This document shows positions 1 to 8,672 of a stretch of DNA of 64,000 nt, piece by piece (the first letter of the stretch is position 1; every line of letters begins with the position of its first letter). The translations under genes were made by a program, and so were the position numbers. Source of the stretch: Bacteroides sp. GM023 (GTDB lineage: Bacteria; Bacteroidota; Bacteroidia; Bacteroidales; Bacteroidaceae). The stretch lies in assembly GCF_014750685.1 (NCBI RefSeq), contig NZ_JAAXGE010000009.1, positions 467,623 through 531,622 on the forward strand, given 5' to 3'. The notes under the pieces were generated by a model. The model saw only the letters and a program-made list of their open reading frames with translations, did not search any database and was not told where the DNA came from.

Positions 1-1948
1 TATAAATCTGTCCCATCTGATTGATAATCGGACTATGATGGCGCGTGCCATCATGCTCAAAACGCAGAATACGTTTCCCTTCTTCCGTCAGTCCCACCAA
101 CTGGAAAGTCATACTCTTACCGATAGCCGGCAAATTCAATACGCTACGGTCTGTAGCAAGGAAAGGTAAATGATGCTTTCTCATAAAGCGTCTCAACTGC
201 TTGGCGACATCCTCTTTGGTCTCCTCTTCCGTTCCCACTTTCGTCTCCAAAATCCGATACAACTCTTCCGCCTGCTCCGAAGTCATCCGTCCATATATCT
301 TTTCCTCCTGCTGCTCCTGCATCGAACGACTGTTCGGCGCAAATACCGCATAATTCTCATTGAATCCCTTCACGGAAAAAGTATAATAACACATCACTCC
401 CAAAGAATTGAGCACCTGCCGAAGCCGTGTAGTATGTCCCCGTCGCGAAGCCGCCACCGTATATACCAACTGATTCGTAATAATCCATCCCGCAGAAAGA
501 ATCTTCCGAATCGCCTCTTTAGCTTCCGGCGTCACCTCCAGCGGTGTCTGAAAATGCGTCTGAATAATAAACTGCTTCACCCCGACAGCCGAAGCCTTCT
601 CCTTAAACTCACGCAAAAGTTCCACCAGCCCGTCATTGATACGCATCGGCAAATAAGCCAACAACCGCGACCCCAACCGTACCCGTTGCAACTCCGCATA
701 TTTCTCACCTTCCGGCCGTTCAAGATTCGCTTTCTGCTTACGCACAGCCATCCGATACACCGCATCCAAAATATGCTGAAGCGTCTTATTCTGACTCATC
801 AACGCATCCCCACCGGTAATAAGAATATCCCGCAACTGCGTATCCTCTTCAAAGTATGTCATCAACCGCCGTAACTTGCGGTCCCACGACTCCTTCGGCC
901 GTAAAGACTCAAACTCAAAATTCAACCGTTCACTCTGAAAATCATACATCCGCTGGCAAGAAGCACAAAGTCCGCCGCAAGCCCTTCCCATCGTATCAGG
1001 AATAAGAATAGCCACTTCCGGATACCTCCGGTGAATATTATGCCCGTCCGGCAACAACCACCCCGCCGCATTCGGCTTCCCAGACTCTACAATATCTTCT
1101 TTCTCCCACGCATGAATATTCCCATACGTCTCCACCAACCGCGGCGAATAAAGAATATAACTCCGAATTGCATCGTCATTATACCCATATCCCGTAACAT
1201 TCAGCAACGACAAATAATAAGGAGTCGCAAAAAACGGCATCCCCTTCTTCCGGGCCCGATAAAGCAAATACATAGTCTCCGACGAAAGCGAATTTCCCAA
1301 GAACCGGTTCAACTCCCCCGGACTCTTCACCGCCATCGCCAAATGAAAGCGGAAATCATTCCACCACTCACTCACCAACCGGTACTTCTCCTCATAACTC
1401 ATCCCATCCTCAAAGTGAAAACGCACCGAAGGCTTCGACTTCCTGTTCTCAATCTTCTGAATCAGCAAATGCAGCATCCGTTCCTTATTCTCGTCCCGCA
1501 CCTCGCGTACCTCTTCATCCAACCCCGTTTCCCACCGGTCATTCCGATTCTTAATACGCTGAACCGACGGCAAAGGTACTGCATCCCCCTTCAACCGACC
1601 GAACATCTGAAAAATCTCAATAAACAAATCCGTCGGCATCTCCATATTCTCCAACGTCCCCGTCAGAAACTCATAAAGCAACCGAATCGTCCGTACCGGC
1701 ATATCCTGTCCCGTAGACAGTTCATGCACATCCACTCCATCATACTGAAGTAAAAGTCGAATTTGCTCCCTCGCCTCCTCCGCAGCCTCATTCTTCATAC
1801 CACAAGCCCCCAGGAATTTCAGCAATCCAGCCTTAAAGTCGTCAACAGTAACGCTCCCCTCAGCTATCTCCACCAACTCCGGTATCTCCTGATTATAAAT
1901 TTGTTTCAACTGTGAAAAAGTAAGCGTAAGCATTTTCTTTTGTTTCAT
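1..1948 (-). CDS. KamA-family radical SAM protein (lysine 2,3-aminomutase-like), 3' end outside window
   Basis: This reading frame stays open from the ATG at 1948 to the left edge (649 codons), so the C-terminus is missing. The radical SAM cluster motif is CGGLCASC, with cysteines at residues 324, 328 and 331 in the usual CX3CX2C spacing, followed by a typical KamA-like core that includes LITGGDALMS. The visible C-terminal part (FEHDGTRHHSP) also fits the KamA family. The roughly 300 residues before the cluster are longer than in classical lysine 2,3-aminomutase, so the substrate may differ. The start MKQKKMLTL is the first good ATG; an A-rich stretch rather than a strong Shine-Dalgarno precedes it. 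The large forward-strand frames in this region are shadows. The family call is firm; the substrate is not known. Confidence 0.85.
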   Translation of the reverse strand, partial: MKQKKMLTLTFSQLKQIYNQEIPELVEIAEGSVTVDDFKAGLLKFLGACGMKNEAAEEAREQIRLLLQYDGVDVHELSTGQDMPVRTIRLLYEFLTGTLENMEMPTDLFIEIFQMFGRLKGDAVPLPSVQRIKNRNDRWETGLDEEVREVRDENKERMLHLLIQKIENRKSKPSVRFHFEDGMSYEEKYRLVSEWWNDFRFHLAMAVKSPGELNRFLGNSLSSETMYLLYRARKKGMPFFATPYYLSLLNVTGYGYNDDAIRSYILYSPRLVETYGNIHAWEKEDIVESGKPNAAGWLLPDGHNIHRRYPEVAILIPDTMGRACGGLCASCQRMYDFQSERLNFEFESLRPKESWDRKLRRLMTYFEEDTQLRDILITGGDALMSQNKTLQHILDAVYRMAVRKQKANLERPEGEKYAELQRVRLGSRLLAYLPMRINDGLVELLREFKEKASAVGVKQFIIQTHFQTPLEVTPEAKEAIRKILSAGWIITNQLVYTVAASRRGHTTRLRQVLNSLGVMCYYTFSVKGFNENYAVFAPNSRSMQEQQEEKIYGRMTSEQAEELYRILETKVGTEEETKEDVAKQLRRFMRKHHLPFLATDRSVLNLPAIGKSMTFQLVGLTEEGKRILRFEHDGTRHHSPIINQMGQIY

Positions 1949-2064
1949 AAGCAATCTATCTTTTTTTTATTATTGTTGTTTATTACAAAGTATAAGTCTA
2001 AAACATGAGTACTCCCCACACCCCGCATGGTTTCCCCGGCCTCGTCTGAACGGCGTCAAGCGTA

Positions 2065-2140
2065 GGTCTTATTCCCGGCGTTAAGAAGGGCAGACTGTTT
2101 GAGCGAAGCGAGTTTCTGCCCTTTAGCCGGGGATGAGACC
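2065..2140 (+). repeat. Nested inverted repeat, RNA-like hairpin in the intergenic space
   Basis: The space 1949-2305 has no convincing gene. It holds an outer 15-bp stem (2065-2079 with 2126-2140) enclosing a perfect 9-bp stem (2086-2094 with 2115-2123) around a loop containing gagcgaagcgag. All 15 outer pairs form on the + strand if two G-U pairs are allowed; on the - strand those two become A-C mismatches. This suggests a structure read as RNA from the + strand. From memory, similar GC-rich blocks recur between Bacteroides genes; this was not checked. The short frames covering it look like chance. Confidence 0.5.
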
Positions 2141-2180
2141 GAAGTAGCCGGGCAGACGCAGCCTTGATTTTTTCTTTTTG

Positions 2181-2219
2181 GTACTTTTTCTTTTGTATCA
2201 AGACAAAAGAAAAAAGTAC
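2181..2219. terminator. Near-perfect inverted repeat, possible terminator
   Basis: A 16-base arm starting gtactttttc (2181-2196) is repeated in inverted form at 2203-2219 with one extra A and a 6-base loop. It lies 86 bases beyond the stop of the reverse-strand gene at 2306-2938. The stem is AT-rich with no GC core, so terminator function is possible but not certain; it may be part of the same repeat block as 2065-2140. Confidence 0.4.
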
Positions 2220-2305
2220 ATAAAGATAACAAAAAAAGCGGAAGTACAAAACCCCCGCTTTTTCTATCATGTCAATCTTTACGATTTTCTAACATTTAAA
2301 GCAAC

Positions 2306-2938
2306 TTATTTTTTCGTTTCCGTGTCATCATTCTTCCGTTTCGGCTCTTTCTTAGCCAGCAGAACGATATTATAAACATAATCCGTCATCCACTGCTCCG
2401 AATACCCCAAACGCTCTTTGTACTGACGCACAGCCGCCGCCGTCTTATGCACATCATCCGCTTTCCACACCGTCTTGGTGCAAACATCATGTACCGTCTT
2501 CTGCGTCATGCCGTAAAGAGCCTTCTTGAAGATAGACGGCATACGGAACTTCCACTGCATCAGATTCCCCATCAACATCATCAAGTCATTAGAGAATCCC
2601 TGATACATAAACAAATACGACTGAATATCATTCTGTGTACGGCAATTACGTTTCACCGAAGCATCTATCTCTTTAAAGAAACTCTCCTTCAGCCCATAAT
2701 CCTGCATCAACATCTTGCGGGAAGCCGCCTTCTCCGCCAGCCCCAACTTACCATTCTGCGTAGGTACCTTAAACAAACGTTTAAAATTAGCCACGTCCGG
2801 CAAGAAGCGGATATTTGTAATACCAAGATTAGTGGCGATAACTGACTGGAAATAAACCCGTGTCAGAGATATGAAATCTTCTACATTGCCGACTTTCGTT
2901 TCATCGGATTTCTTCTTGAATAAACCAAATAAGCCCAT
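2306..2938 (-). CDS. Conserved hypothetical protein, 210 aa
   Basis: I do not recognise a named domain. The protein starts MGLFGLFKKKSDE, is rich in charged residues and predicted helix, has no signal peptide or membrane segment, and ends in a Lys/Glu/Asp/Thr-rich tail. It is likely a soluble cytoplasmic protein. Codon use matches its neighbours and the frame is clean, so it is a real gene. A -7 box (TACCTTTG, 3026-3033, reverse strand) with a GTTG 20 bases further upstream suggests its own promoter with a leader of about 80 bases. The symporter gene at 3050 lies upstream on the same strand, but the promoter between them argues for separate transcription. Confidence 0.7.
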   Translation of the reverse strand: MGLFGLFKKKSDETKVGNVEDFISLTRVYFQSVIATNLGITNIRFLPDVANFKRLFKVPTQNGKLGLAEKAASRKMLMQDYGLKESFFKEIDASVKRNCRTQNDIQSYLFMYQGFSNDLMMLMGNLMQWKFRMPSIFKKALYGMTQKTVHDVCTKTVWKADDVHKTAAAVRQYKERLGYSEQWMTDYVYNIVLLAKKEPKRKNDDTETKK

Positions 2939-3025
2939 TGTTATAGTTACAATTTTATTATTTACAATTTACTATTTGAACGTGTGGCAGTCATACTACA
3001 TTCCAACCACCTGATGCTTTGCGCG

Positions 3026-3057
3026 CAAAGGTACAAAAACAGTTGGGTTTTACCAAC
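3026..3057 (-). promoter_or_regulatory. Bacteroides-type promoter for the 210-aa gene
   Basis: On the reverse strand, GTTG (3054-3057) is followed after 20 bases by TACCTTTG (3026-3033), matching the primary sigma factor pattern TTTG-N19/21-TAnnTTTG with one mismatch. Confidence 0.55.
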
Positions 3058-4438
3058 ATTCCAAGTCCTTTTCGATGTCCGGCATTGTCTCTTTTTTGAA
3101 AACCGGACTCTGAATCCCCGCTTTCTTCTGCGCCCGGTAATCATTGAGCAACCGGATTGCATACTTCCCGAGGAAAAGAATAGCAACCAAGTTACAGATA
3201 GCCATCAATGCCATTGTGACATCTGCCAGACTCCATACCATATCCAGCGTAGCCAGCGAACCGAAAAGCACCATCCCGCCGACTAAAATCCTGTACGCAT
3301 GAAGCACCCACTTCCTTTGAGTAATAAAACGTATATTAGCCTCTCCATAATAATAATTTCCCAAGATACTACTGAAAGCAAAGAAGAAAAGAGCCACAGC
3401 CACAAAGATACTCCCCGACGCACCAATCTCATTCGTCAACGCCTGTTGAGTAAGCTGCACCCCGTTTGCCGAACCATCCAACGGCGCCCCGCTGAACAAG
3501 ATAATAAAAGCCGTACATGTACAAATCAATAACGTATCCGTAAAAACCGCCAAAGTCTGTATCAACCCCTGCTTTACCGGATGGCTGACATGAGCCGTAG
3601 CCGCCGCATTCGGAGCCGAACCCATACCGGCCTCGTTACTGAACAATCCCCGCTTAATCCCCTGCATCAACGCGATGCCGACTCCGCCTGCCAACGCCTG
3701 TTCCCATCCGAAAGCATGACTGACAATAAGCGCGATCACATCCGGTAAATGCCTGATATTAAGAACCACAATCACCAACGCCAAACCGATATACCCCAAC
3801 GCCATCACCGGCACAATCACACTACTGACACGGGCAATCCGGTGAATACCGCCAAAGATGATAGCCAACGTCAGAATCGTCAGCACCCCACCCAATATAG
3901 CATGATTGAAACCGAACGCATGCTCCGCAGCGGCGCAAATCGTATTACTCTGCACAGAATTGAACGCAAACCCGAAAGTAACGCTAATCAATACAGCGAA
4001 AAGCATCCCCATCCACGGCTGTTTCAAGCCCTTCTTCATATAATAAGCAGGTCCGCCGATGAACGAATCCTTCCCCCGTATCTTGTACAACTGCCCCAGT
4101 GTAGATTCAATAAAAGCACTCGAAGCACCTAGCAAAGCAATCACCCACATCCAAAAGATAGCCCCCGGACCACCGATAGCGATAGCCGTAGCCACTCCCG
4201 CAAGATTTCCCGTCCCTACACGACTGGCAATAGAGATTGCAAACGCCTGAAAAGACGACACATGTTTCTCTCCGTGTTTCCCTTTTCCGGCAGATTCGCT
4301 AAGTAATACAATCATTTCGCGAATCATGCGGAACTGCACGAAGCGTGTCCGTATGCTGAACCAAACGGCACATCCTAAAAGCATGATGATTAGGATATAC
4401 GTCCAAAGAACATCATTTATTTCATTGATAAAAGTCAT
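3050..4438 (-). CDS. Alanine/glycine:cation symporter family protein (AGCS)
   Basis: This 462-residue inner-membrane protein is a sodium-coupled small amino acid importer of the AGCS family. It has about ten hydrophobic segments. Family signatures include the first-loop motif SRVGTGNLAGVATAI, with FIGGPAYYMKKGL and GLFSNEAGMGSAPNAAATA further on, the last being the most diagnostic. Length is typical for the family. The start MTFINEINDVLW directly precedes the first membrane segment. The gene follows the AlbA_2-like gene at 4471-5118 by 32 bases on the same strand and may be co-transcribed with it. Substrate is inferred from the family (alanine or glycine with Na+). Confidence 0.92.
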   Translation of the reverse strand: MTFINEINDVLWTYILIIMLLGCAVWFSIRTRFVQFRMIREMIVLLSESAGKGKHGEKHVSSFQAFAISIASRVGTGNLAGVATAIAIGGPGAIFWMWVIALLGASSAFIESTLGQLYKIRGKDSFIGGPAYYMKKGLKQPWMGMLFAVLISVTFGFAFNSVQSNTICAAAEHAFGFNHAILGGVLTILTLAIIFGGIHRIARVSSVIVPVMALGYIGLALVIVVLNIRHLPDVIALIVSHAFGWEQALAGGVGIALMQGIKRGLFSNEAGMGSAPNAAATAHVSHPVKQGLIQTLAVFTDTLLICTCTAFIILFSGAPLDGSANGVQLTQQALTNEIGASGSIFVAVALFFFAFSSILGNYYYGEANIRFITQRKWVLHAYRILVGGMVLFGSLATLDMVWSLADVTMALMAICNLVAILFLGKYAIRLLNDYRAQKKAGIQSPVFKKETMPDIEKDLECW

Positions 4439-4470
4439 AGTTAAGTATTAAGTATCCCAATATTGTGTGG

Positions 4471-5118
4471 CTATTCGCTTTTCATCCGGAAGTAAAATTT
4501 ATGATTTTCGAATACAGGCTCCACAATATCATAACGAACAAATTTGGCAAGCAGATGTTCAGCAGCCCGGCGTGAAACTCCTGCTTGGCGGCAATAGCGA
4601 TTGAGTGAAAGCAAAGTCCCCTGTTCCAGCTGGTCCAGTAAAAGCTGTTCGCGCTCGGTGTAGCGGATAAGTTCCCCGCGTGGGCTGTCACTCTGCTGCC
4701 ATACACGTAGATGTATAGTCGTTGCCAATATATTTTCGTCTTTGATGCGGAGATAGGCGAGCGGTTTGCCTGTTTCGTCTTTGGCATATACCGGTTTGTG
4801 CGGCGTTTCTTCAATCGTAGCCACTAAGACCTGTCGTCCTTCCACTATATATGTTTTCAGGGTATATTCCACTTCCGGCACACAGTAAAGTTGCGCGGCA
4901 GCTTCAATCATATATTTCTCCTCTTCGGAGCGTACCCCTGCAATTTTCCCATTGTCTTTTACACCAATAAGTAACCGTCCTCCGTCGGTGTTGGCAAAAG
5001 CAGAAAGAGTCTTGGCTATTTTGCGTGCATCGGAAATTTCGAACTTAAAATCCTGTTGTTGATGCTCACCTTCAGCAATCAGTGCATGTATATAATCGGT
5101 ATCTGTAAGCGGTTTCAT
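4471..5118 (-). CDS. AlbA_2 (Schlafen-like) domain protein, putative ATP-binding regulator
   Basis: The first 130 residues form an AlbA_2/Schlafen-type domain: EHQQQDFKFE at about 18-27, then SAFANTDGGRLLIGVKDNG at about 39-57. The last 70 residues look like a winged helix (NRYCRQAGVSRRAAEHLL), so it is probably a DNA-binding regulator. A longer frame extends 40 residues further upstream, but I prefer the ATG at 5118: the extension is low in homologous character and a -7-like TACCTTTG lies at 5124-5131 on the reverse strand, only 6 bases before this ATG. That position would give an almost leaderless mRNA. Function beyond the family is not known. Confidence 0.75.
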   Translation of the reverse strand: MKPLTDTDYIHALIAEGEHQQQDFKFEISDARKIAKTLSAFANTDGGRLLIGVKDNGKIAGVRSEEEKYMIEAAAQLYCVPEVEYTLKTYIVEGRQVLVATIEETPHKPVYAKDETGKPLAYLRIKDENILATTIHLRVWQQSDSPRGELIRYTEREQLLLDQLEQGTLLSLNRYCRQAGVSRRAAEHLLAKFVRYDIVEPVFENHKFYFRMKSE

Positions 5119-5224
5119 GGCTGCAAAGGTAGATAAAAAAGGTGAAAACCCCTTTTTTTGCATAATTTTCGAGGAATAATTCAAAAAAAATATTGTTTTT
5201 ATGCGTTTATTTCGGGAAACAGTG

Positions 5225-5232
5225 TATTTTTG
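5225..5232 (+). promoter_or_regulatory. -7 box for the histone H1-like gene
   Basis: TATTTTTG matches the Bacteroides -7 consensus TAnnTTTG and lies 34 bases before the ATG at 5266. No clear -33 TTTG is visible at the right distance. Confidence 0.45.
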
Positions 5233-5265
5233 CGGCACATTATTAACGAAAAAAATAAAAGGATT

Positions 5266-5442
5266 ATGAAAGAATTGGTAGAAAAGGTAGCAGCTCTTTA
5301 TGCTGACTTCTCAAAAGATGCTAACGCTCAGATTGAAAACGGTAACAAAGCAGCAGGAACTCGTGCTCGTAAGGCTTCTTTGGAAATCGAAAAAGCAATG
5401 AAAGAATTCCGTAAAGCATCTTTGGAAGCTTCTAAGAACTAA
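5266..5442 (+). CDS. Histone H1-like small DNA-binding protein, 58 aa
   Basis: The protein is short, highly charged and Lys/Ala-rich: MKELVEKVAALYADFSKDA at the start and a C-terminal half with repeated Lys/Arg-Ala-Ser steps (ARKASLEIEKAMKEF, RKASLEASKN). This is the small Hc1/histone H1-like protein widespread in Bacteroides, probably a nucleoid-associated protein. I place the start at 5266, not at the upstream ATG at 5158, because the family begins with MKEL and the -7 box at 5225 lies between the two. A strong terminator follows at 5477, so it is a single-gene transcript. DNA binding is inferred from composition and family. Confidence 0.85.
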   Translation: MKELVEKVAALYADFSKDANAQIENGNKAAGTRARKASLEIEKAMKEFRKASLEASKN

Positions 5443-5476
5443 TAGTTAGAAGACTACTAAGATATTAGAAAAATGG

Positions 5477-5515
5477 GAGGGTCTATCGTAAGCGATAGGC
5501 CCTCTTTCTTTTTTC
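5477..5515 (+). terminator. Rho-independent terminator after the histone-like gene
   Basis: A 12-bp stem (gagggtctatcg with its complement, one G-T pair) and a TAAG loop spans 5477-5504 and is followed by a T-rich run tttcttttttc. It lies 35 bases after the stop. Confidence 0.9.
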
Positions 5516-6279
5516 TAATTGGTTGAAAATTCATTTTCATACGGTTATGGATTAATTCATTCCACAAGCTCTTGTCTTATGCATCTCACTATAAAATAAA
5601 CTAAGAACCTATATGGATGATGTATTTGGTTATTCACATTTTTCACATCATGCTAAGTTGCTTATTCACAAATGTTTCCTGTGAATAAACAGTGCTGTTT
5701 TCATTCTTCACTACCCTTCACCCTCTTCACCAATCGGGTATTTACTTATTTCATCAATTTCCGTTTTTTGTCAAACGTTTAGCAAAAAAATATTCGTTTT
5801 CTTTCAATATAAGAATTAGCCTTTCTTACTACTTATAAATCAATGTCTTATCGTATATTTTGTTTCTATTTACTAATCGCCGACTATTGTTGTCTATCTA
5901 GCCAACTAGAGTCGGCTCTTTAGACAACAATAGTCAGCTAGATAGACGACAATAGTCGGCTTCTTATATGCAAACTATTTAATTTGATAAGATTGCCATA
6001 GCTGAGACGAAGGCTACGAACTGTGAAGGTACAAACTGCGAAAGTGTGAACACTGTGAAGGCGTGAAGACCATGAAGAAGAGGTTTCCTCTTTATCTGTT
6101 CACCGGGAACACCTATCAGACAGATAATTATCTTCCAGTGAAGAAAGTGAAAGAGATGAATTCAACTTTATTGTGTCTTTCGTCATTTTCGGTGCGATTC
6201 GTTCATTTCCGTACGGTTTCTAGTGAATAAAGAACTTTATGGAATCATTGAAAATGAATACTAGAATCAAATTTAATCG
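5516..6279. other. 764-base intergenic region without a recognisable gene
   Basis: No coding sequence is supported on either strand. The region is AT-rich. It holds a cluster of inverted and direct repeats at 5879-5960 and degenerate runs of cttcac (about 5706-5731) and its complement gtgaag (about 6021-6082), spaced roughly symmetrically around that cluster. A 10-base sequence, ttcattttca (5530-5539), recurs inverted near 6249-6258. The arrangement could be the scar of a lost mobile element, but no transposase or target duplication is visible. Confidence 0.5.
5879..5960. repeat. 24-bp inverted repeat with internal extra copies
   Basis: The arm at 5879-5902 (starting gccgactattgttgtc) is matched in inverted form at 5937-5960 with one mismatch in 24. 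Inside the loop, agacaacaatagtc (5922-5935) is a further copy in the direction of the right arm and forms a 22-base direct repeat with it. The motif therefore occurs three times in 82 bases. No flanking gene explains it. Confidence 0.75.
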
Positions 6280-6287
6280 TATATTTG
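6280..6287 (+). promoter_or_regulatory. -7 box for the radical SAM/DUF4130 operon
   Basis: TATATTTG matches TAnnTTTG and lies 24 bases before the ATG at 6312. No convincing -33 element is seen. Confidence 0.45.
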
Positions 6288-6311
6288 CGCAGGTAATCAG
6301 AACGGGAATTT

Positions 6312-7580
6312 ATGAACGAAAATGTCTTGGCTAAACTGAAGATACTTGCGGAATCTGCGAAGTACGATGTTTCCTGCTCTTCCAGCGGCACAGTGCGCTC
6401 CAACAAACCGGGGACACTAGGCAATACTGTGGGAGGATGGGGGATATGCCATAGTTTTGCCGAGGACGGGCGGTGCATATCACTGCTGAAAATCATGCTT
6501 ACCAATTACTGTATCTACGATTGCGCCTACTGCATCAACCGCCGTAGCAACGACCTTCCACGCGCCACCTTCTCCGTATCCGAATTGGTGGAGCTGACGA
6601 TGGAATTCTATCGTCGCAACTATATAGAAGGACTATTCCTAAGCTCCGGCGTTGTCCGCAACCCGGATTATACGATGGAACGCTTGGTGCGTGTTGCCAA
6701 AGACCTGCGCCAGGTGCACCGCTTCAACGGATATATCCATCTGAAAAGTATCCCCGGCGCCAGCCGCGAACTGGTGAACGAAGCCGGACTGTATGCCGAC
6801 CGTCTTAGCGTTAACGTAGAAATTCCCAAAGAAGAAAACCTGAAACTGCTTGCACCGGAAAAAGACCATAAAAGCGTCTTTGCCCCAATGAAATATATCC
6901 AGCAAGGTGTACTGGAGAGCAAGGAAGAACGGCAGAAATTCCGCCATGCCCCGCGCTTCGCACCTGCCGGACAGAGTACGCAAGTCATCGTCGGCGCCAC
7001 TTCCGAGTCGGATAAAGACATCCTTTTCCTCTCGTCGGCACTCTACAACCGTCCCACGATGAAACGTGTCTACTACTCCGGCTACGTCTCCGTAAATACC
7101 TACGACAAGCGTCTGCCCGCATTGAAACAGCCGCCGTTGGTACGTGAAAACCGGCTTTACCAAGCCGACTGGCTGCTACGTTTCTACCAGTTCAAAGTAG
7201 ACGAAATAGTGGACGACTCCTATCCGGACCTTGACCTCGAAATAGACCCGAAACTCTCGTGGGCCTTGCGCCATCCCGAACATTTCCCCGTCGACATCAA
7301 TAAGGCGGATTACGAAATGCTTCTCCGTGTGCCGGGCATCGGTGTGAAATCGGCGAAGCTGATTACCGCTTCCCGGCGTTTCTCCCGACTGGGCTTTTAC
7401 GAATTGAAAAAGATAGGAGTAGTGATGAAGAAAGCGCAATATTTCATCACCTGCAAAGAACTCCCCCTGCAAATGCAGACCGTGAACGAGCTTTCCCCGC
7501 AACGGGTACGCACCTTGCTACTGCCGAAACCTAAAAAGAAAGTGGACGAACGCCAGTTGATGCTTGACTTCGGAGAATGA
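6312..7580 (+). CDS. Putative DNA modification/repair radical SAM protein (UDG-linked family)
   Basis: The 422-residue protein has a radical SAM cluster motif with Cys67, Cys71 and Cys74 (CIYDCAYC). A helix-hairpin-helix DNA-binding motif lies near the C-terminus (INKADYEMLLRVPGIGVKSA). This is the family described in TIGRFAMs as a radical SAM protein linked to a uracil-DNA glycosylase-like partner. Here the partner gene follows with a 4-base ATGA overlap, so the two are translationally coupled. Expected role is in DNA repair or base modification, using S-adenosylmethionine and a 4Fe-4S cluster; the reaction itself is not known. The start ATG at 6312 is preceded by a -7 box at 6280. Confidence 0.88.
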   Translation: MNENVLAKLKILAESAKYDVSCSSSGTVRSNKPGTLGNTVGGWGICHSFAEDGRCISLLKIMLTNYCIYDCAYCINRRSNDLPRATFSVSELVELTMEFYRRNYIEGLFLSSGVVRNPDYTMERLVRVAKDLRQVHRFNGYIHLKSIPGASRELVNEAGLYADRLSVNVEIPKEENLKLLAPEKDHKSVFAPMKYIQQGVLESKEERQKFRHAPRFAPAGQSTQVIVGATSESDKDILFLSSALYNRPTMKRVYYSGYVSVNTYDKRLPALKQPPLVRENRLYQADWLLRFYQFKVDEIVDDSYPDLDLEIDPKLSWALRHPEHFPVDINKADYEMLLRVPGIGVKSAKLITASRRFSRLGFYELKKIGVVMKKAQYFITCKELPLQMQTVNELSPQRVRTLLLPKPKKKVDERQLMLDFGE

Positions 7581-8350
7581 ACATTTATATCTACGATAAA
7601 ACCTTTGACGGTCTGCTGACTGCTGTCTTTGACGCTTATTTCCGCAAGACCTTTCCCGATGAACTCTTGTCGGAAGGAGATGCTTTGCCCTTATTCTATG
7701 ATGAGTTGCATACGGTGGTCACCGACGAAGAGAAAGCCGCCCGCGTATGGCGTGGATTACAGAAGAAAGTTTCGTCCTCGGCATTGGGTTGCCTTACTCA
7801 AAGTTGGCTGTCGGAACTGCCGGAAGTGGGAATCCTTATTTTCCGCTATATCCGCAAAGCGATTGATGCTCCCTGTTCCGTTGAAACCAATTTTGCCGAC
7901 CCGGATGTCCTGCAACTGGCGCAAATATGGAAAAAGGTAGATGGAGAACGGATGCATCTGATGCAGTTCGTCCGTTTTCAGAAAGCGGCGGATGGAACGT
8001 TTTTCGCTGCTTTTGAACCGCAATTTAACGCATTGCCGCTTACTGTCCACCACTTCAAAGACCGCTTTGCCGACCAGAAGTGGATTATCTATGATATGAA
8101 ACGCCGCTACGGCTTTTATTACGACTTGCAGGATGTGGCAACGATTTCTTTCGATGATGACAGCCGCGAATCCCATCTGATTACGGGGATGCTTGACGAA
8201 AGTCTGATGGATAAAGACGAGAAACTCTTCCAACAGCTTTGGAAAACATATTTCAAGGCGATTTGTATAAAAGAACGCATGAACCCGAGGAAGCACAAGC
8301 AGGATATGCCTGTGCGCTATTGGAAATATTTGACGGAGAAGCAAAAGTGA
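7577..8350 (+). CDS. TIGR03915-type DNA metabolism protein (DUF4130)
   Basis: This 257-residue protein is the standard partner of the radical SAM gene just upstream and overlaps it by four bases. It opens with MNIYIYDKTFDGLLTAVFDAY, typical of the DUF4130/TIGR03915 family, and ends with RMNPRKHKQDMPVRYWKYL, also family-like. In other bacteria the domain is fused to a uracil-DNA glycosylase domain; here it stands alone, with no glycosylase domain in the 257 residues. Function is inferred as part of a DNA repair or modification pathway with the upstream enzyme. Confidence 0.85.
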   Translation: MNIYIYDKTFDGLLTAVFDAYFRKTFPDELLSEGDALPLFYDELHTVVTDEEKAARVWRGLQKKVSSSALGCLTQSWLSELPEVGILIFRYIRKAIDAPCSVETNFADPDVLQLAQIWKKVDGERMHLMQFVRFQKAADGTFFAAFEPQFNALPLTVHHFKDRFADQKWIIYDMKRRYGFYYDLQDVATISFDDDSRESHLITGMLDESLMDKDEKLFQQLWKTYFKAICIKERMNPRKHKQDMPVRYWKYLTEKQK

Positions 8351-8353
8351 AAA

Positions 8354-8668
8354 TCACCATAAGGCAACTTTCCCTAAATTGTCTATTTCTAATTTGGCAC
8401 TTATACCCATCGCTTTAAAGACTTTAGCTAGCGTGGAAAGAGTTAAGTTTTTCCCACTTTCTATGCGGGAGATTTGGGCTCTTTGTACACCTATCAGATT
8501 TCCTAGTTCTTCTTGAGTGAGATTTTTGGATTGTCTGGCTTTTTTTATGGCTTCTCCAATAAGGAAAGATTGTAAGTCCTCTTCAAATTTATCACGTGCA
8601 GGAGTTCCCTTCTTTCCTATATGTTTATCTATAATTTCTTCTTCTGTATAAAACTTCATCTTTTCCAT
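8354..8668 (-). CDS. HigA-like XRE-family antitoxin
   Basis: The 104-residue protein has a helix-turn-helix domain of the Cro/C1 type in its C-terminal half (KARQSKNLTQEELGNLIGV then RAQISRIESGKNLTLSTL). The N-terminal 40 residues resemble those of HigA-type antitoxins paired with RelE/ParE-like toxins. It begins four bases after the end of the toxin reading frame at 8673-9020, the usual toxin-first order of HigBA modules. It should bind the toxin and repress the common promoter at 9041-9073. The toxin is broken, so this may now act only as a DNA-binding repressor. Confidence 0.85.
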   Translation of the reverse strand: MEKMKFYTEEEIIDKHIGKKGTPARDKFEEDLQSFLIGEAIKKARQSKNLTQEELGNLIGVQRAQISRIESGKNLTLSTLAKVFKAMGISAKLEIDNLGKVALW

Positions 8669-8672
8669 ATTC

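Noticed and set aside
170..1753. Long forward-strand frames rich in Arg, Leu, His and Pro
   Set aside because: They are antisense to the KamA-like gene, whose radical SAM motif and full-length frame are clear; the forward products have no domain character.
1998..2375. Short frames on both strands across the intergenic repeat
   Set aside because: They run through inverted repeats and have no protein-like features.
5158..5265. Longer N-terminus for the histone-like protein
   Set aside because: The extension contains the promoter -7 box and does not fit the family start MKEL.
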